Shown in pieces: positions 1 to 11,040 of a DNA stretch of 64,000 nt. This stretch comes from Nymphaea colorata. Taxonomy: Eukaryota; Streptophyta; Magnoliopsida; Nymphaeales; Nymphaeaceae. Below the pieces are notes generated by a model. It ran no database searches. It had not been told where the DNA came from and saw only the letters and a list, made by a program, of their open reading frames with translations. A program made the position numbers and the translations under genes. The stretch lies in contig NC_045141.1 in NCBI RefSeq assembly GCF_008831285.2, positions 436,001-500,000 of the forward strand. The letters run 5' to 3'. Position 1 is the first letter of the stretch. Every line of letters starts with the position of its first letter.

Positions 1-1608
1 GTTGCACATACTTTGAATTTAGCAATGAAGAACATATGCAATCTTCCAAGTCAGGATGCAGATCCTAAGGGATATGAGCTATTCTCATGGATTCAAGAGA
101 TTGAAAAAGATGCAAGAAATATTTCAAATTTCATCGTCAATTACCAACATGCATTGTCTCTTTTTGGTAGTTATTCTGATTTGAGATTGTTAAAAGTTGC
201 AGAGACATGATTTGCTTCAATAATTGTCATATTGAAATGGTGGCTAGTAGAGAGTGGAGCTTTTATTGGGTTGAAGATAAGGCTAAAGGTCAAATTATTA
301 AAAACATTATTGTTGATGATAAATGGTGGGATAAAATTACGTATTTTTTGGATTTTACAGAGCCAATTTGGTGCATGTTGGGAGCAGTTGATAAAGATGA
401 GTCTATGCTTCATAAAGTTGATGAAATGTGGGATGATATGATTGAACAAATTTAAGGTATAGTTTTTAAGAAAAAAAAAAAGACATTGCACTTGATAATT
501 TAGAGTTCTTTGATCGCATACATATAATATTAGTTGAAAGAGGGGATAAGAGCAATATTCCCTAGAATTGCATGGTTCATTCTTTAAATCCCAAATATTA
601 CACTAAAAAATAGATTGAAGGAGCTCCTAGAAGTGTTACTCCAAATTTAGATAGTGAGCTATCTAGGAATAGAATATCATGTATGGAAATACTTTTTTCA
701 GATTCTTATACCAGAAGACAAGCTGCTTGTGAATATTCAAAGTTTTCTTTAGGAGATTTTAGTTCTGAAGACACTGCAGCAACAAGAGAAGATGATGGCA
801 TAAGTCCTTTTGATTGGTGGGAGTCCTATGGATTAGAAATGTCTGTGCTTCAAAAACTTGCTTTGAGATTACTATCACAACCTGTTGGTTACATCATCAT
901 GTTGTGAAAGAAATTGGAGCATATATGGTCACATACACAACATTAAAAGGAACAAGCTCACTAGCCAATGTGTAGAGGACTTGGTTTATGTGCATTCTAA
1001 TTTGTGTCTTCCTCAAAAAAAGAAAAAAAATACAAGTATTTCTTTATTATGTTGTTTTTCTTTGCTCATTTTCTTATGTTGTATTAGATTTTTTATATTT
1101 TTGTGGTCAATATTTTTTTAATGTTTAACTTTCATCTTTAATAAAATGCAATTGTGAATCATCTCAATATTGAGATGTAAATCTATATGGATTTGATTTC
1201 GATGGATAGTGCAATTTATATACTGCTAACAAGGGTTTAGCTGATCCTGTTATTCCTTTTGAGGAGTTTGATGATGATGATATCATTGAAAGCATTGAAG
1301 AAAATCAAGATATTGCTATCATTGACTGATGATGGATGAAGTATGAATTGTGAAGTCAAAACTAGAGTATATTTCTTGTTGAATTGATGATTGATAATGA
1401 TATCATGATTAGCAAATTACAATTTTAATTTTATTATTTGATAATTTTGTGGTTTATGGACATTTTTTTTCATATATATTATATATATATAATATATATT
1501 ATAATAAATAAATTAATAATAATAATAAATACCCTTACCGCACCACTGCACCTAAATTTTTTAAGATGTGCCGCACATTCACCCACACCCTACACCTATG
1601 TGACATAG
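1..1608 (+). mobile_element. hAT DNA transposon, 3' part (left end outside window)
   Basis: The segment encodes the C-terminal half of a hAT transposase and ends in a short terminal motif, GTGACATAG, at 1600-1608. The same motif closes the other hAT element of this window at 17668-17676, which supports 1608 as the true 3' end. The next eight bases (1609-1616, CTTACAAC) would be the right target-site duplication; the left one is outside the window. The duplicated genomic segment resumes directly at 1609, aligning with 28449 onward. From 1331 to 1608 there is no coding sequence, only AT-rich DNA (TA runs near 1473-1530) and a C-rich subterminal stretch. Confidence 0.8.
13..1330 (+). pseudogene. 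hAT-family transposase, degraded C-terminal half
   Basis: In a living element this protein would cut and paste hAT DNA. The reading frame is broken several times: a TGA follows the first 65 codons at about 208, the frame shifts between 207 and 455, and stops interrupt 460-680. Recognisable pieces, in order, are the region with HALSLFGSYSDLRLLKVAET (to about 207), a stretch with CMLGAVDKDESMLHKVDEMW (about 370-430), the NPKYY region (about 590), the hAT dimerisation domain with PFDWWESYG and a leucine-rich LQKLALRLLSQP (about 805-885), the SSCCERNWS motif (about 890-920) and the LVYVHSNL motif (about 980-1005). An acidic tail (EEFDDDDIIESIEEN) ends at a TGA near 1329. The same tail style closes the 11041-16331 copy. 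The N-terminal BED finger is not in the window. Confidence 0.85.
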
Positions 1609-4060
1609 CTTACAACTTTATTACAACAAAGGAGCCAAATTTGACTCCATACTTGCTGTGGAGTGGACATATCCATTTGTCATTGTTGATTGAGGAGTGA
1701 CTGAAGATGTACATGTTGAAAGAATGCACTAACGTTGCTCATCTATGTTGATGGCTTTGGATTTCCTCCTCATCCTTCGACAATGTGTTTGGCATTGAAG
1801 CTTCAGAAGTTCACCATTAAGCATATCTCCATCTTCAATGCAATTTGGGTGCATCGATAAACCTAATAGTGTTATTGACTACGTGAAAAATGTATTGACT
1901 AAAAATTTTTATGTGCTTTGTGGGTCTTTTCAATCAATTACTATATTGGCTGATAAACTTATCTCCAGAGGATGTGTAACTTGTTTTGATTTACCTACAT
2001 GTAAGGTAGGCATGAGCATCCTTGTGTTCTTTTTTTCTTGTTGCTGATACTAGGGTTCGTCAGGCAGGTTGTATGCTATAGGTGAAAATTTGGGAAGGTG
2101 GGTTGCAGAGTGCATAAGAAGAGGGTAAGAAAAGGGCATGGAAGTATTTGCTTGAATTTGTATTATTAACGTTTTGTTATATGTATGCTTGTGTATATGC
2201 AGTATGATCACTTCATTTCTAGATCCATTCTCAGAGCTGTTGACGTTTTTTGGATGAACAAGAGGAGTATTTCATCCTACAACCCATAATATGAGAGCCG
2301 AAGCTCCCACCCATCCCCTCATCCTCTCACGGTATATGGCCTGCTTTCGGTGCCTCGGAGGTGCCACCCCCACCATACTTTAACTTGGATGTTAGGTGGT
2401 CCATCATTTGCAGTATAGAGAGTTGATGCGTAGGAGATTCAAAACGAAAATTGGCTGCCTTCCAGCCCCTTGCCCTGTTCATTGCGCCAACTTCCTCGGG
2501 GACTCAAAAGGTATGGATGCTTGGGTTTGCAAATGCAAAGAGGTACATTTTTTCTCCTCCCATCACAAAACTTACTAACATCATTCTTAAGAAAATCTGG
2601 TATTTTTTGTATATGTATAAAATAAAAGTCACTAGTTTATGGCACATTTTGTCCAGAAAGTTTGCTCGCTATATCTGGTCTAATGGTGCCTATAAAATCA
2701 ACTGATGTTCCTCATTTTGTTTCCAAAATGCTTTAGATGAAAGCTTATGACAGTCCTATTAGTGGAAAGAGCTCTTTCCTACAGACAAGCTATTAGTATC
2801 TGCAATTTATTAGACGGAAGATTGTGGTAAGTATAGTGCATAATAATAGTCATCACTGAAAATTGTTATTTCATATATCTTGCATTTGATTTTTTGTACA
2901 GGTCTAGGATTATGTTCCCTTTTTAAATTTACCTATGCTCCTTTTATTGATCAATTCATAAAAATTTATACATGCAGATTGTGAAACAGACATCACATTA
3001 AATTTTGTGCTCAAAAGAAAAATAGATTTAATGAACAGTATTCATGTTTAGGTAAAACGAAAAAGCAAGAGAGATTTCCGTTCTATGTAACATTAATATA
3101 ATTCTCATTCGTCCTTAGGCAACCTCTATGATTTCCTTAGCCCCTTTTCCCAAAGGATTCCTTCTCTGTTACTTTTCCTTTCTTTTGCTTCCTCCTACAT
3201 TTGCCCTTTTGGTTTGTGAAATTTTATGATGACAAGCATTTTGATGCTTATTTTTTGTTTTATGTTTGCTACTTTTCAAGTGTAAACAAAAAATTTAGGT
3301 GTTTAATTTCTCCAAGTTTATTATCTCTTTGCAAGATTTTCTGCTAAAAAAAAAAGTTTTTTGTTATTGTTTCTTTTTCCCATTTATGTCTGTGCAAAGG
3401 AGAAGGGTGCAGACATTGTGAAAGTGATGCAAATCCACAAGCAGTTGTAGAAGAATCTAAAGTAAGGCTTTCAACTCTTCCTATTTTCTGAAAATTTGCT
3501 TGATTTCTCTCAACCTTGAAACCCTGGGAAGATTTATCATTTAAAATTTTTAAGAACTTTTGGAGATGAACGGCTGTTGGCATTAACCAGGTAGAGTTTG
3601 CATTCATATGTGCTATATGCTTTGATTTTTTCAAAGCTTTCCTGAATATAGCAATATCAAAGCTAATTCTAAAGCAGCTCTGTTAATGGAGAAGAAGGAA
3701 GTTGTTGTTCCTGGTTGAAGTTCGGCTATCTTGAAAAAGTTCGGCTATCTTGAAAACAACCTAAAGCCACCATTGGTCATGTTTAAAATAAAAAAGTAGA
3801 TATGTTCTTTATTATGTGCTCATTCGACATTGATTTTATAGGTTTTACAGACCAATTGTTATATAAATTTTTAGAATAGGAGAAGTTGATGCAAGAAGAA
3901 ATTGAATATCTTCAAAACATGGTACAAGTAAATCATTTGGTCCGTTTTTACATTTTCCTTTTCTTTTTTCTGTGCTTTTGTTATCTGAAAAATGGTGGTC
4001 CTTAATGGTCATTGTCACTTAGCTGGACTTATTCAAGGGCTAATTTTTATAAAAAATTAG

Positions 4061-4203
4061 GTGTGCAAGCACCTCCAATTAAGCTATTAGGCAAATGATG
4101 GTAGCATTAGCAAAAGGAGATGGAGCTATTTATTTGAGGTTTCTTAATCAAGGTTACCATGAAAAGACATGGTACCTTGCTGCTGATTCCATTGTCGTTA
4201 TTG
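4061..4203 (+). pseudogene. SAL1/HAL2-like 3'(2'),5'-bisphosphate nucleotidase exon relic (copy 1)
   Basis: Translation gives QAPPIKL followed, after a frame change, by ALAKGDGAIYLRF, NQGYHEK and LAADSIVV. This matches the plant SAL1/HAL2 stretch in which a KGDGAIYLRFPHKGYREKIWDHxAG segment follows the APPxxxDSQAKYG segment. The family hydrolyses 3'-phosphoadenosine 5'-phosphate to AMP. The frame is broken between the two parts by an extra base near 4100 that is also present in copy 2, so the relic was already dead before duplication. The usual tryptophan-aspartate-histidine (WDH) is WYL here, so a catalytic-region residue is also altered. An AG acceptor precedes 4061 and a GTAAAC follows 4203, consistent with an old exon. 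Neighbouring nucleotidase exons were not recognised. Confidence 0.6.
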
Positions 4204-4711
4204 GTAAACCCAGAAAACTCATTATATTTGGAATATTTATCTTACAAACCCTATAGGTAAAATTTGTTTTATGATATCCATCTGTGCATCCAGGGATATG
4301 CTTACCAATGAGAGGAAGCATGTCACAGGTTCTTGATGCAATAAGCAATGAGTTAGAAGGTACTCATGGATTTGACATGGTAGAGATTGCTCTATCTGCA
4401 AAGAGTTTGTAATTTTTGGTGACATGCTAGACCTGATCTTTGGACCATTTTGTCTCTTGTTCTCTATTTTTATGGTGCATTTTGTAAAGAATCTTTCACC
4501 AGAATGGTGGCCAGATAGTACAAAGAGTGAGTTCGGTCATATTCAAAAGGACTGCAGATAATCCCTATCTTGTTTCTTGAAAAGTTAGTTCTATTGTAAT
4601 CTAGATTTATTTTCTACCTTCTGTGATTCTCAAGGCCTTTTTTTTCTGTTTCCTCTTTTGTCTGGTTGTTTCATGGAAATACTCTTTTCTTCTCTTCTTG
4701 TTGCATGGAAC

Positions 4712-5042
4712 CAGTGTTGTACGTATCGTACGATACGTATCGTATCAAACGTAAAATACGATACGATACACCCCCCGTATCATATATTTACGATACGGGC
4801 AGCGTATCGTACGATACTGTTATGATACGACACGATACGTTACGATACGGTTACGATAAAGCACGATACATGTACGATGCAGTAATTTTTATTGATTTTT
4901 TATTATTTTTTGAGAATTTTTTATATTCTTTCTGATTATTTAAAAAAAAAGCGATACAGTTACGATACGTTATGATATTTTACGATACAACGTATCTTAA
5001 AGCCAGACTGATACGGCTTACGATATGCTTTTTACAACATTG
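4712..5042. mobile_element. 331-bp hAT-type MITE rich in ACGATAC motifs
   Basis: The terminal inverted repeats are CAGTGTTGTA (4712-4721) and TACAACATTG (5033-5042), nine of ten bases matching in inverted comparison. The element is flanked by the perfect 8-bp direct repeat CATGGAAC (4704-4711 and 5043-5050). Copy 2 of the duplicated segment has the uninterrupted site near 37027-37040, which is direct evidence for insertion. The interior is dominated by repeated GTATCGTA/ACGATAC words on both strands that could fold extensively, plus a T-rich middle. It has no coding capacity. An 8-bp TSD with CA-TG ends is the hAT signature. Confidence 0.93.
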
Positions 5043-5180
5043 CATGGAACCGATTTGATACTTTATAGGTTTGTCAATTCTCTTGATAAGTAAGATTTTC
5101 TAGAGGAAACTCATTCTATTTTCTTTTTCCTTTCTCCCATTTTGAAATGATTTTTGATTGCCATGTTTGAAAATGTGTGT

Positions 5181-5264
5181 AGTTTGGAGGGAGCTGATGA
5201 AAAAAAGAAAATCAGGGAACTCTTTAGGCTTATTGCCATGCTACTGCTCAAAACTCACCTTCAA
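5181..5264 (+). pseudogene. Unrecognised exon-like block (copy 1)
   Basis: An AG at 5180-5181 and a GTAAG at about 5265 flank an open stretch reading SLEGADEKKKIRELFRLIA and so on, about 28 residues, basic and leucine-rich. The matching block at 37119-37200 in copy 2 keeps the same frame with a few substitutions, which suggests it was once coding. A second open stretch near 5465-5567 (KLVQLFDTKYQYISFQ) is cut by the Ty3 insertion at 5568; its complete version lies at 37393-37602. I do not recognise the source gene. Confidence 0.4.
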
Positions 5265-6147
5265 GTAAGTTAGATGTTGAGAATCCTTAGCCTTTTGGAA
5301 AGAATATATCTACTTTTAGTAATGTATTACTTTCAAAACATTCATACACAGGTGAACATACGTAGGCACTCCTGCACCAATTATTCCACAGGAACAAAAA
5401 CATTACTTTCATGTGATTTAAATAATATGGAACCTAGATATCCATATTTATAGTGAATTCATCATTCCAGAAACTAAAATTAGTGCAACTTTTTGATACC
5501 AAATACCAATATATTAGTTTCCAGCTTTTAAAAGATCGATTTCAACACTTTGAGATTACGCACATTTTGTAAGGCCCAACGTTTTTTTTTCTTTTTCATA
5601 ATAATTGCAAAAAAAAACTTTAATATGAGTATAGGCTATAAATGGTAGATCTAAATAACAGTTAAGTCTAGTTGAAATTGTCAACTATGTCATAAAGAAG
5701 TGCAGTTGTGGAAAAATAAAGGGGCCAATTAATCTATGTATGGCTGGAGGTAGTAACTGAAGATATTAAATGGGAAATTAAAGAAGAATGAGGGCAGCTG
5801 AGAAGCCATTCTCAGAAAATTCGTAAGGAGGTGTTGCTGGCCATGTATTGGCCTTATTTAACTCCATACTGCAGCATTTTAGTTCCTATTTACTGCAGCC
5901 ATAGAGGAAAGGTCCCAGCAAACAGAAATTGGGGTAGAGTGGGAGCTAATTCTTGTTTTTCTGTATCTTAGGGTGAAGATCAAGAGCTAAGGGGGACTAC
6001 TTTACGTGCCTGTCATCCGCGCCTTGGAGGATCTAAGAAGCTAGGGTGCTGCCAGTCAAAACAAGGGGCTATACAGTTACAGTGACCCTGCTAAGTGTTA
6101 TATAGTTTCTTTTATAAGTAATATATACATTTATATAGATGTATATA

Positions 6148-9100
6148 TGTAACACTTTTGATTTTCACAGGTGGAGCAGGAGCAGACCTAGACCCAAGCT
6201 CCACGCTCGAACAGGAGGTTGACGTCACTCCTTTCTCGCTCATTTCCCCCTCTTCGTTTCTTCCTCTACCGTGTTGCAGAGAAGAGGAAGGCGGATGGTG
6301 TGGCAGTGGTGGCAACTGGACCGGCGAAGGAAGGGCGAGGGCGTTGCATGAGTAAGTCATCGGTCTCCCTCCCTATCTCTTCCTCTTTCTTCACTCTCAC
6401 GCATCCTCCTCTGTCTACAGCATTCTCTCTACCCGCTTGCTCTCCCTCTCCCTCCACTAAACACACCAACATAACCTGCTCCCTCTCGTGCTGTCTCACT
6501 CCCTTACCCATGCTCTCTCTATTAGAGCTCGCTCTCGGTCCCTTCTGTTTTCTCCCTCTTGTGTTGTACCCCTCTTCCTCTCACACTACCCACACCCTCC
6601 TCCTGCCCACGTGCTTTTTCCCTCATCTCTCTCTCGCTCTCTCTCGTTTGTTCGTCTCACTCTGTCAAACACCTCCCCCTGCCCACACGCTCTCTTCATG
6701 AGCTCTCTTCACATTTTCTGATTGTTTGCCCCTTTTCTCCAACCAAGGACTCTTCCTCACTGATTTTTTTTCACTATATTATCGCTGCTTGATCGGATTT
6801 CAGCTTGGGGACGTGTTCTTTCCCCTCATAACAGCAAGTAGATGGCATTGGTGGTGGCGGCATTGCACGATTTCTGCCATTTGGAGATCGTTTGAATGCT
6901 TGGGGTGGCTGCCGGAAGCATCACAACAGTTTGGACTCTTAAATTAAAGTGAGCAAGGCCTCATCGAGCCTAGATGGTTGAATATTTTCTGTTGGAGTAC
7001 GTATAATTATTGATTGAGCATGCTAGAATTAAGAATTGATGATTTAGGATATATGTTAGCGACTTTGCTTTTTGAGGAAAGTCTAGGATTATTTTGGAGA
7101 GGCGATGATCCATGCTTATAATGACCTTTTTAGCATGATAAGTTGATTGTCGAAGCTATTGGAAAACATGATAGAGATTTGATTGGGTTATGAAGATTTA
7201 GAATCATTTTAGTGAACATGTGGCTCATGCAATTGTCGATAGGCGTATTGCGTTGTTGGTTGGAAGAGAGTAGGTAAGTTGAGTGTAATTATTGGGAGGA
7301 CGCCTCAACTATGGAAGCAAGGGAGAAACATATTAGTGATTGGTTCAATCGTAAGCGCGAAGCTTAAATCATTTGGTGACAACCTAAAGGAGTAGAGAAG
7401 AAGCCTATTGAAGGGCTTTGTGGGTCGACACTACCCGTCGACACCTTCTTGAGGTGATGGCATGCCTCAATGATTATATTTTACACTTGTATAGATTGTA
7501 AAGCGAAATAAGTAGAAATCTTATCACTTGCTTATGTTTGTAGGTACACCGGGCACGTCCAGTAGACCTTGAGCAACAAGACATGAAGCTCAAGGCATTT
7601 TGAAGTGTTTTGTGGACGCAGGACAGGTATGGCGGCATTCCAGACAAATCTCTGCTGGGGCCAACATGTGAATGTGTATTTTTGGGATCATAGGATCCTA
7701 TGATTGTGATGTGATTGAACGATTATGTTGTGAGTGAATGTATGTATGCATGCGAATGATTTGCTATGTGATAAGTTTTGTTTTGGAAAGCTATTAGAAA
7801 CTTGTTTTGAAAACTATTACGCATTTGCATGTGCATGCTAGAATTGATAACTGCTTAGGACAGATGAGGTGGGGTATTAGTAGTCTCGACCTCGATTGTA
7901 CATTAGAAAGCATCCTAGAATGATAACTATATAGGACAACTATGAATCAATCACAGATCGAGACTCCTCTCTAGGATTTGGTTAAGTTTTGAAAGATGTG
8001 ATCGATGTATTGGATAAATGTAAATTTTGATGAATATGAATATTGTGAATTGTTGCATATGCATTGCCGTGAGCAATAATGCAATTGAATGAGATTGAAG
8101 GGTAGTTGTACCCGTATTGTTATGACGGCTAGCTAAAAATGTTAATGATATGTGTAGCCCTCGTGTGGAGGCAATTACATGGGTGCACTTGTGAAGTGAA
8201 CCAACCTCATGAGTTAGCCAGTCATTTTGTAAACGTGCAATTATGATAAGAATGAAAGAATAAGAGATGAGAGGCCAGTGGGTTGTGGCAATGTGGCAAT
8301 ATATTTGGGAGTCATCCCGCCTTCGCCACTGGTCTCGCATGTTCGGAGTGCAGGCAATGCAAGGCCCTAGGGTATTGTTGTGTGATGTGCTTAGAGACTT
8401 GGGCTCCCGCCTTCCCAAACTGGATGTCCTAGGGAAGGTTGAGTATCTCTCCTTGGAATTCACACATCCATGGACAAGTGCTCTACTGTTGCAGCGAGAA
8501 TGGATCTATACTATTCAGGCCACCACGGGGTTGTCTTCCGGTTGTAGGCCGCCCGCGGTGTGCACATGCCTGTGTTTGCACCCACAAGAACTGTCAATTC
8601 ATTGAAGCTAATGAAAATTAAAAGAATATGAATGAAATGTATGTGAATGATGTGCATGTGAATGAAAGAAATGAGAATGATATGTTTATGCATGCCTTGT
8701 ATGCGCATTGTAATTGTGTTATCGTGGCCATTGAGTGGCCTTTACATGTCGTGGCCTATGTGAAAGGCCTTCTTGTCAAGTCATGTGACTATGCCCTGTC
8801 ACGACAAGATGATGATTTACTTTTATAATTGTGATTATCTCATATTTGGGTCATGCCTAAGAGGGTTAGGGATTTTCCTGGCTTGTTGCCATACTGCGAA
8901 GGCTAAGCCTTCTGTTGTTTTATTTTTCAGGTTTTGGCAGACCTGGGGCAACAAGTTGATCAGATGGTTGAACTCACATCCTTCTGGGGAGGTTTTGGAT
9001 TTTTTGTAGTGCCGGTGCATCTTGTTTTTGTTATATTGATGTCTTGTTTTTATTAGGCATCAATTATATGGTTTGGGGCATTTTTGTCATACACATAGAT

Positions 9101-9258
9101 GTGATTTTGTATGAATTGAAATTGTTATATAGATGAAATTTTGCCCCATTGTTCGAATGACATAGCTCCCTCCTTTTTGAATTGTTATGTAGTCGCACCT
9201 CAATGCTTTATGTTGGAAAAAAAAATTTGCTTGAGGGTCAAAAGTTTGGGGTGTGACA
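6148..9258 (+). mobile_element. Solo LTR, about 3.1 kb, inside the Tekay 5' LTR
   Basis: The element starts TGTAACAC and ends GTGTGACA, with the 5-bp direct repeat ATATA at 6143-6147 and 9259-9263. It has no PBS, polypurine tract or retroviral protein domain, so it is a solo LTR left by LTR-LTR recombination. A second member of the family, inverted, lies at 11689-14985. The 5' third is pyrimidine-rich (6230-6720, CTCTCT and CCTCC runs), and there are AG/GT-rich tracts and ATG-rich stretches but no convincing gene. The open frame at 8267-8605 is conserved between the two LTRs only as nucleotide sequence. Orientation (+) is inferred from the TGTAAC start and a GTTATATAGATGAAA-type polyadenylation-like region near 9120, and is not certain. 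The AT-rich TSD alone would be weak; the termini and family copy support it. Confidence 0.85.
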
Positions 9259-9917
9259 ATATACATAAAGCATAGAGAATTCTACTTGGTGGGGCAAGCA
9301 GTGATCTGAAATTATATACTTAAATGCATGTTCTGCAAGGAAATTCTGCTAGACTACCTCGAAACGACAGCCCTACTAGCGGACTGAATTGACTGCTGAT
9401 TTGATTAAAGAACAATAGGATTCCCATGTTATCTATGAATTAACCAGAAGAGATAAGTGGAACGAATCCAAAGAGATAGAATCACCCTTTCGAATAAGGG
9501 TAGCTTATGAATGTTATCTATTGAATTATTGTTTTGCCTATTACAGAAATTCATTCAATGAGCAAAACTAACAAGAAATAAGGGAGAATCAGAATCAGAA
9601 ATTTACAGGACAGGAAATGAGAATACACCAAATAGAAACTAGTAGAAGTCAGCAATCAAACTTCTTAATATTTGGTTGAGACTCTTTGGCTGAAATCACC
9701 AAGCTCCAGAATAGTCAAGCTATTATTATTATTATAGGGTGTAATAGGACTGCCAGATGGGCCTAGGAATGAGACCAAGGGTAAACATAGGTTAACCCTC
9801 ATGTGCTGAAATGCAAATAGTCACGTACTTTAGTATGAATAGATTGTTAAGGGACAATAGTTAGATGGATAAGCATAAAGCCATAGTGTGGTTTAGCCAT
9901 AAATACAGATATGGATA

Positions 9918-9920
<3 letters not shown>

Positions 9921-9968
<48 letters not shown>

Positions 9969-10067
9969 AAAGATATATATGAACATGCATGTAATTAAAT
10001 TGTGAGTACATAAAGGAATTCAGTCTAAGGGCTGAGTTATGAACAGTGGAAATTACATTGACATGTT

Positions 10068-10104
<37 letters not shown>

Positions 10105-10254
10105 AAGGATATATATGAACATGCATGTAATTAAATTGTGAGTACATAAAGGAATTCAGTCTAAGAGCTGAGTTAGGAACAGTGGAAATTACATTGACAT
10201 GTTTGTATCCTGGAAAACATATACATGGGTACAAGTACATATGTACAAAAAAAG

Positions 10255-10283
<29 letters not shown>
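9921..10283. repeat. AT microsatellites with a 136-bp tandem duplication
   Basis: TA dinucleotide runs occupy about 9921-9964, 10070-10100 and 10255-10283. Between them a unit starting AAACAAAGATATATATGAAC at 9965 is repeated at 10101 with only a few differences, a period of 136 bp. The right LTR of the same element has the unit once (24637-24733), so the duplication arose after insertion, probably through the flanking TA runs. Confidence 0.85.
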
Positions 10284-10286
<3 letters not shown>

Positions 10287-11040
10287 AGGGCATTCATAAG
10301 GGTGTGGTTATGATAAAGATAAAGTACAAATATACCGATGACATTGACATGGGACTTTGTAATGATTTGTAATTGCCCTTATGTAGATGCGCCTTGTAGG
10401 CAAGTAGTAGATTAGATCGATTGGGCATTGGGATTTGTGCCCAAGTTATGCTTTATTTTTAACTCCAAAAGGTGATTCATAATCCCATAAATAAATATAC
10501 TGAGGAAAGCATCAATTTTGCTTCAATGATGACATGCGGAGTGCGAGCAGGTCGAGTGGATGGTTTTATTCCAAGAGATAGTGGCATAACATGAGATCAT
10601 TGTAGTTGCCCACTCCTCCATCTGCGTTGGATGGCCCACAGGGTATTGGCAGCATAAGGGCCCAGGATTTTGTTATACTTTTGGTTGGAGAGCTATCACC
10701 TGGGTACTGGTACGGGTACCGGTACGGTGTATTTTTATGCGATGATATTAATTTTTTAATTAAAAAAATTATAAATTTTGAGAAAAACAAAACAAATGAT
10801 ATCATCACATCATCAAGACAAGCATATTGATATAATCTCATAAAGAAAACATACCATCTCATAATGAAAACATTTATCCTTACATACCATCTCATAAAGA
10901 AAACATAAAATTATACTTACGTACCATCTCATAAAGAAAACATAAAATTATCCCTACATACCATATCAAATGTTTCTTTCATAGTTCCTCCATATAATCT
11001 CTTAAAAAAGAAACATAAAAAATCCGAGATCTCGGATTAA

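Larger units (their letters stand above)
1609..5567. other. Duplicated genomic segment, copy 1 (gene relics)
   Basis: This stretch aligns collinearly by eye with 28449-37500. Shared landmarks are the block at 1650-1860 (28480-28690), a block at 2200-2540 (29190-29540), the pyrimidine-rich block at 3100-3340 (30080-30300), the SAL1-like exon at 4061 (36363) and an exon-like block at 5181 (37119). It differs by carrying the MITE at 4712-5042 and by lacking the copia element and the 167-bp tandem duplication of copy 2. Several short open stretches look exonic, but all carry stops or frameshifts. Apart from the SAL1-like piece I do not recognise them. The original downstream sequence continues only in copy 2, because a Ty3 element begins at 5568. 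Confidence 0.85.

Noticed and set aside
6219-6721. Long overlapping open frames in the CT-rich tract of the solo LTR (160, 77 and 77 codons)
   Set aside because: Composition is Ser/Pro/Leu low-complexity from CTCTCC runs, several frames are open at once, and the inverted relative at 14440-14770 is open on other frames. This is compositional openness and not coding.
8267-8605. 112-codon open frame conserved between the two solo LTRs
   Set aside because: The copy at 12468-12671 is interrupted and the similarity follows the nucleotides of the LTR, not codons. No domain recognised.
9847-10297. Minus-strand open frames rich in Tyr-Ile
   Set aside because: Produced by translating TA microsatellites.
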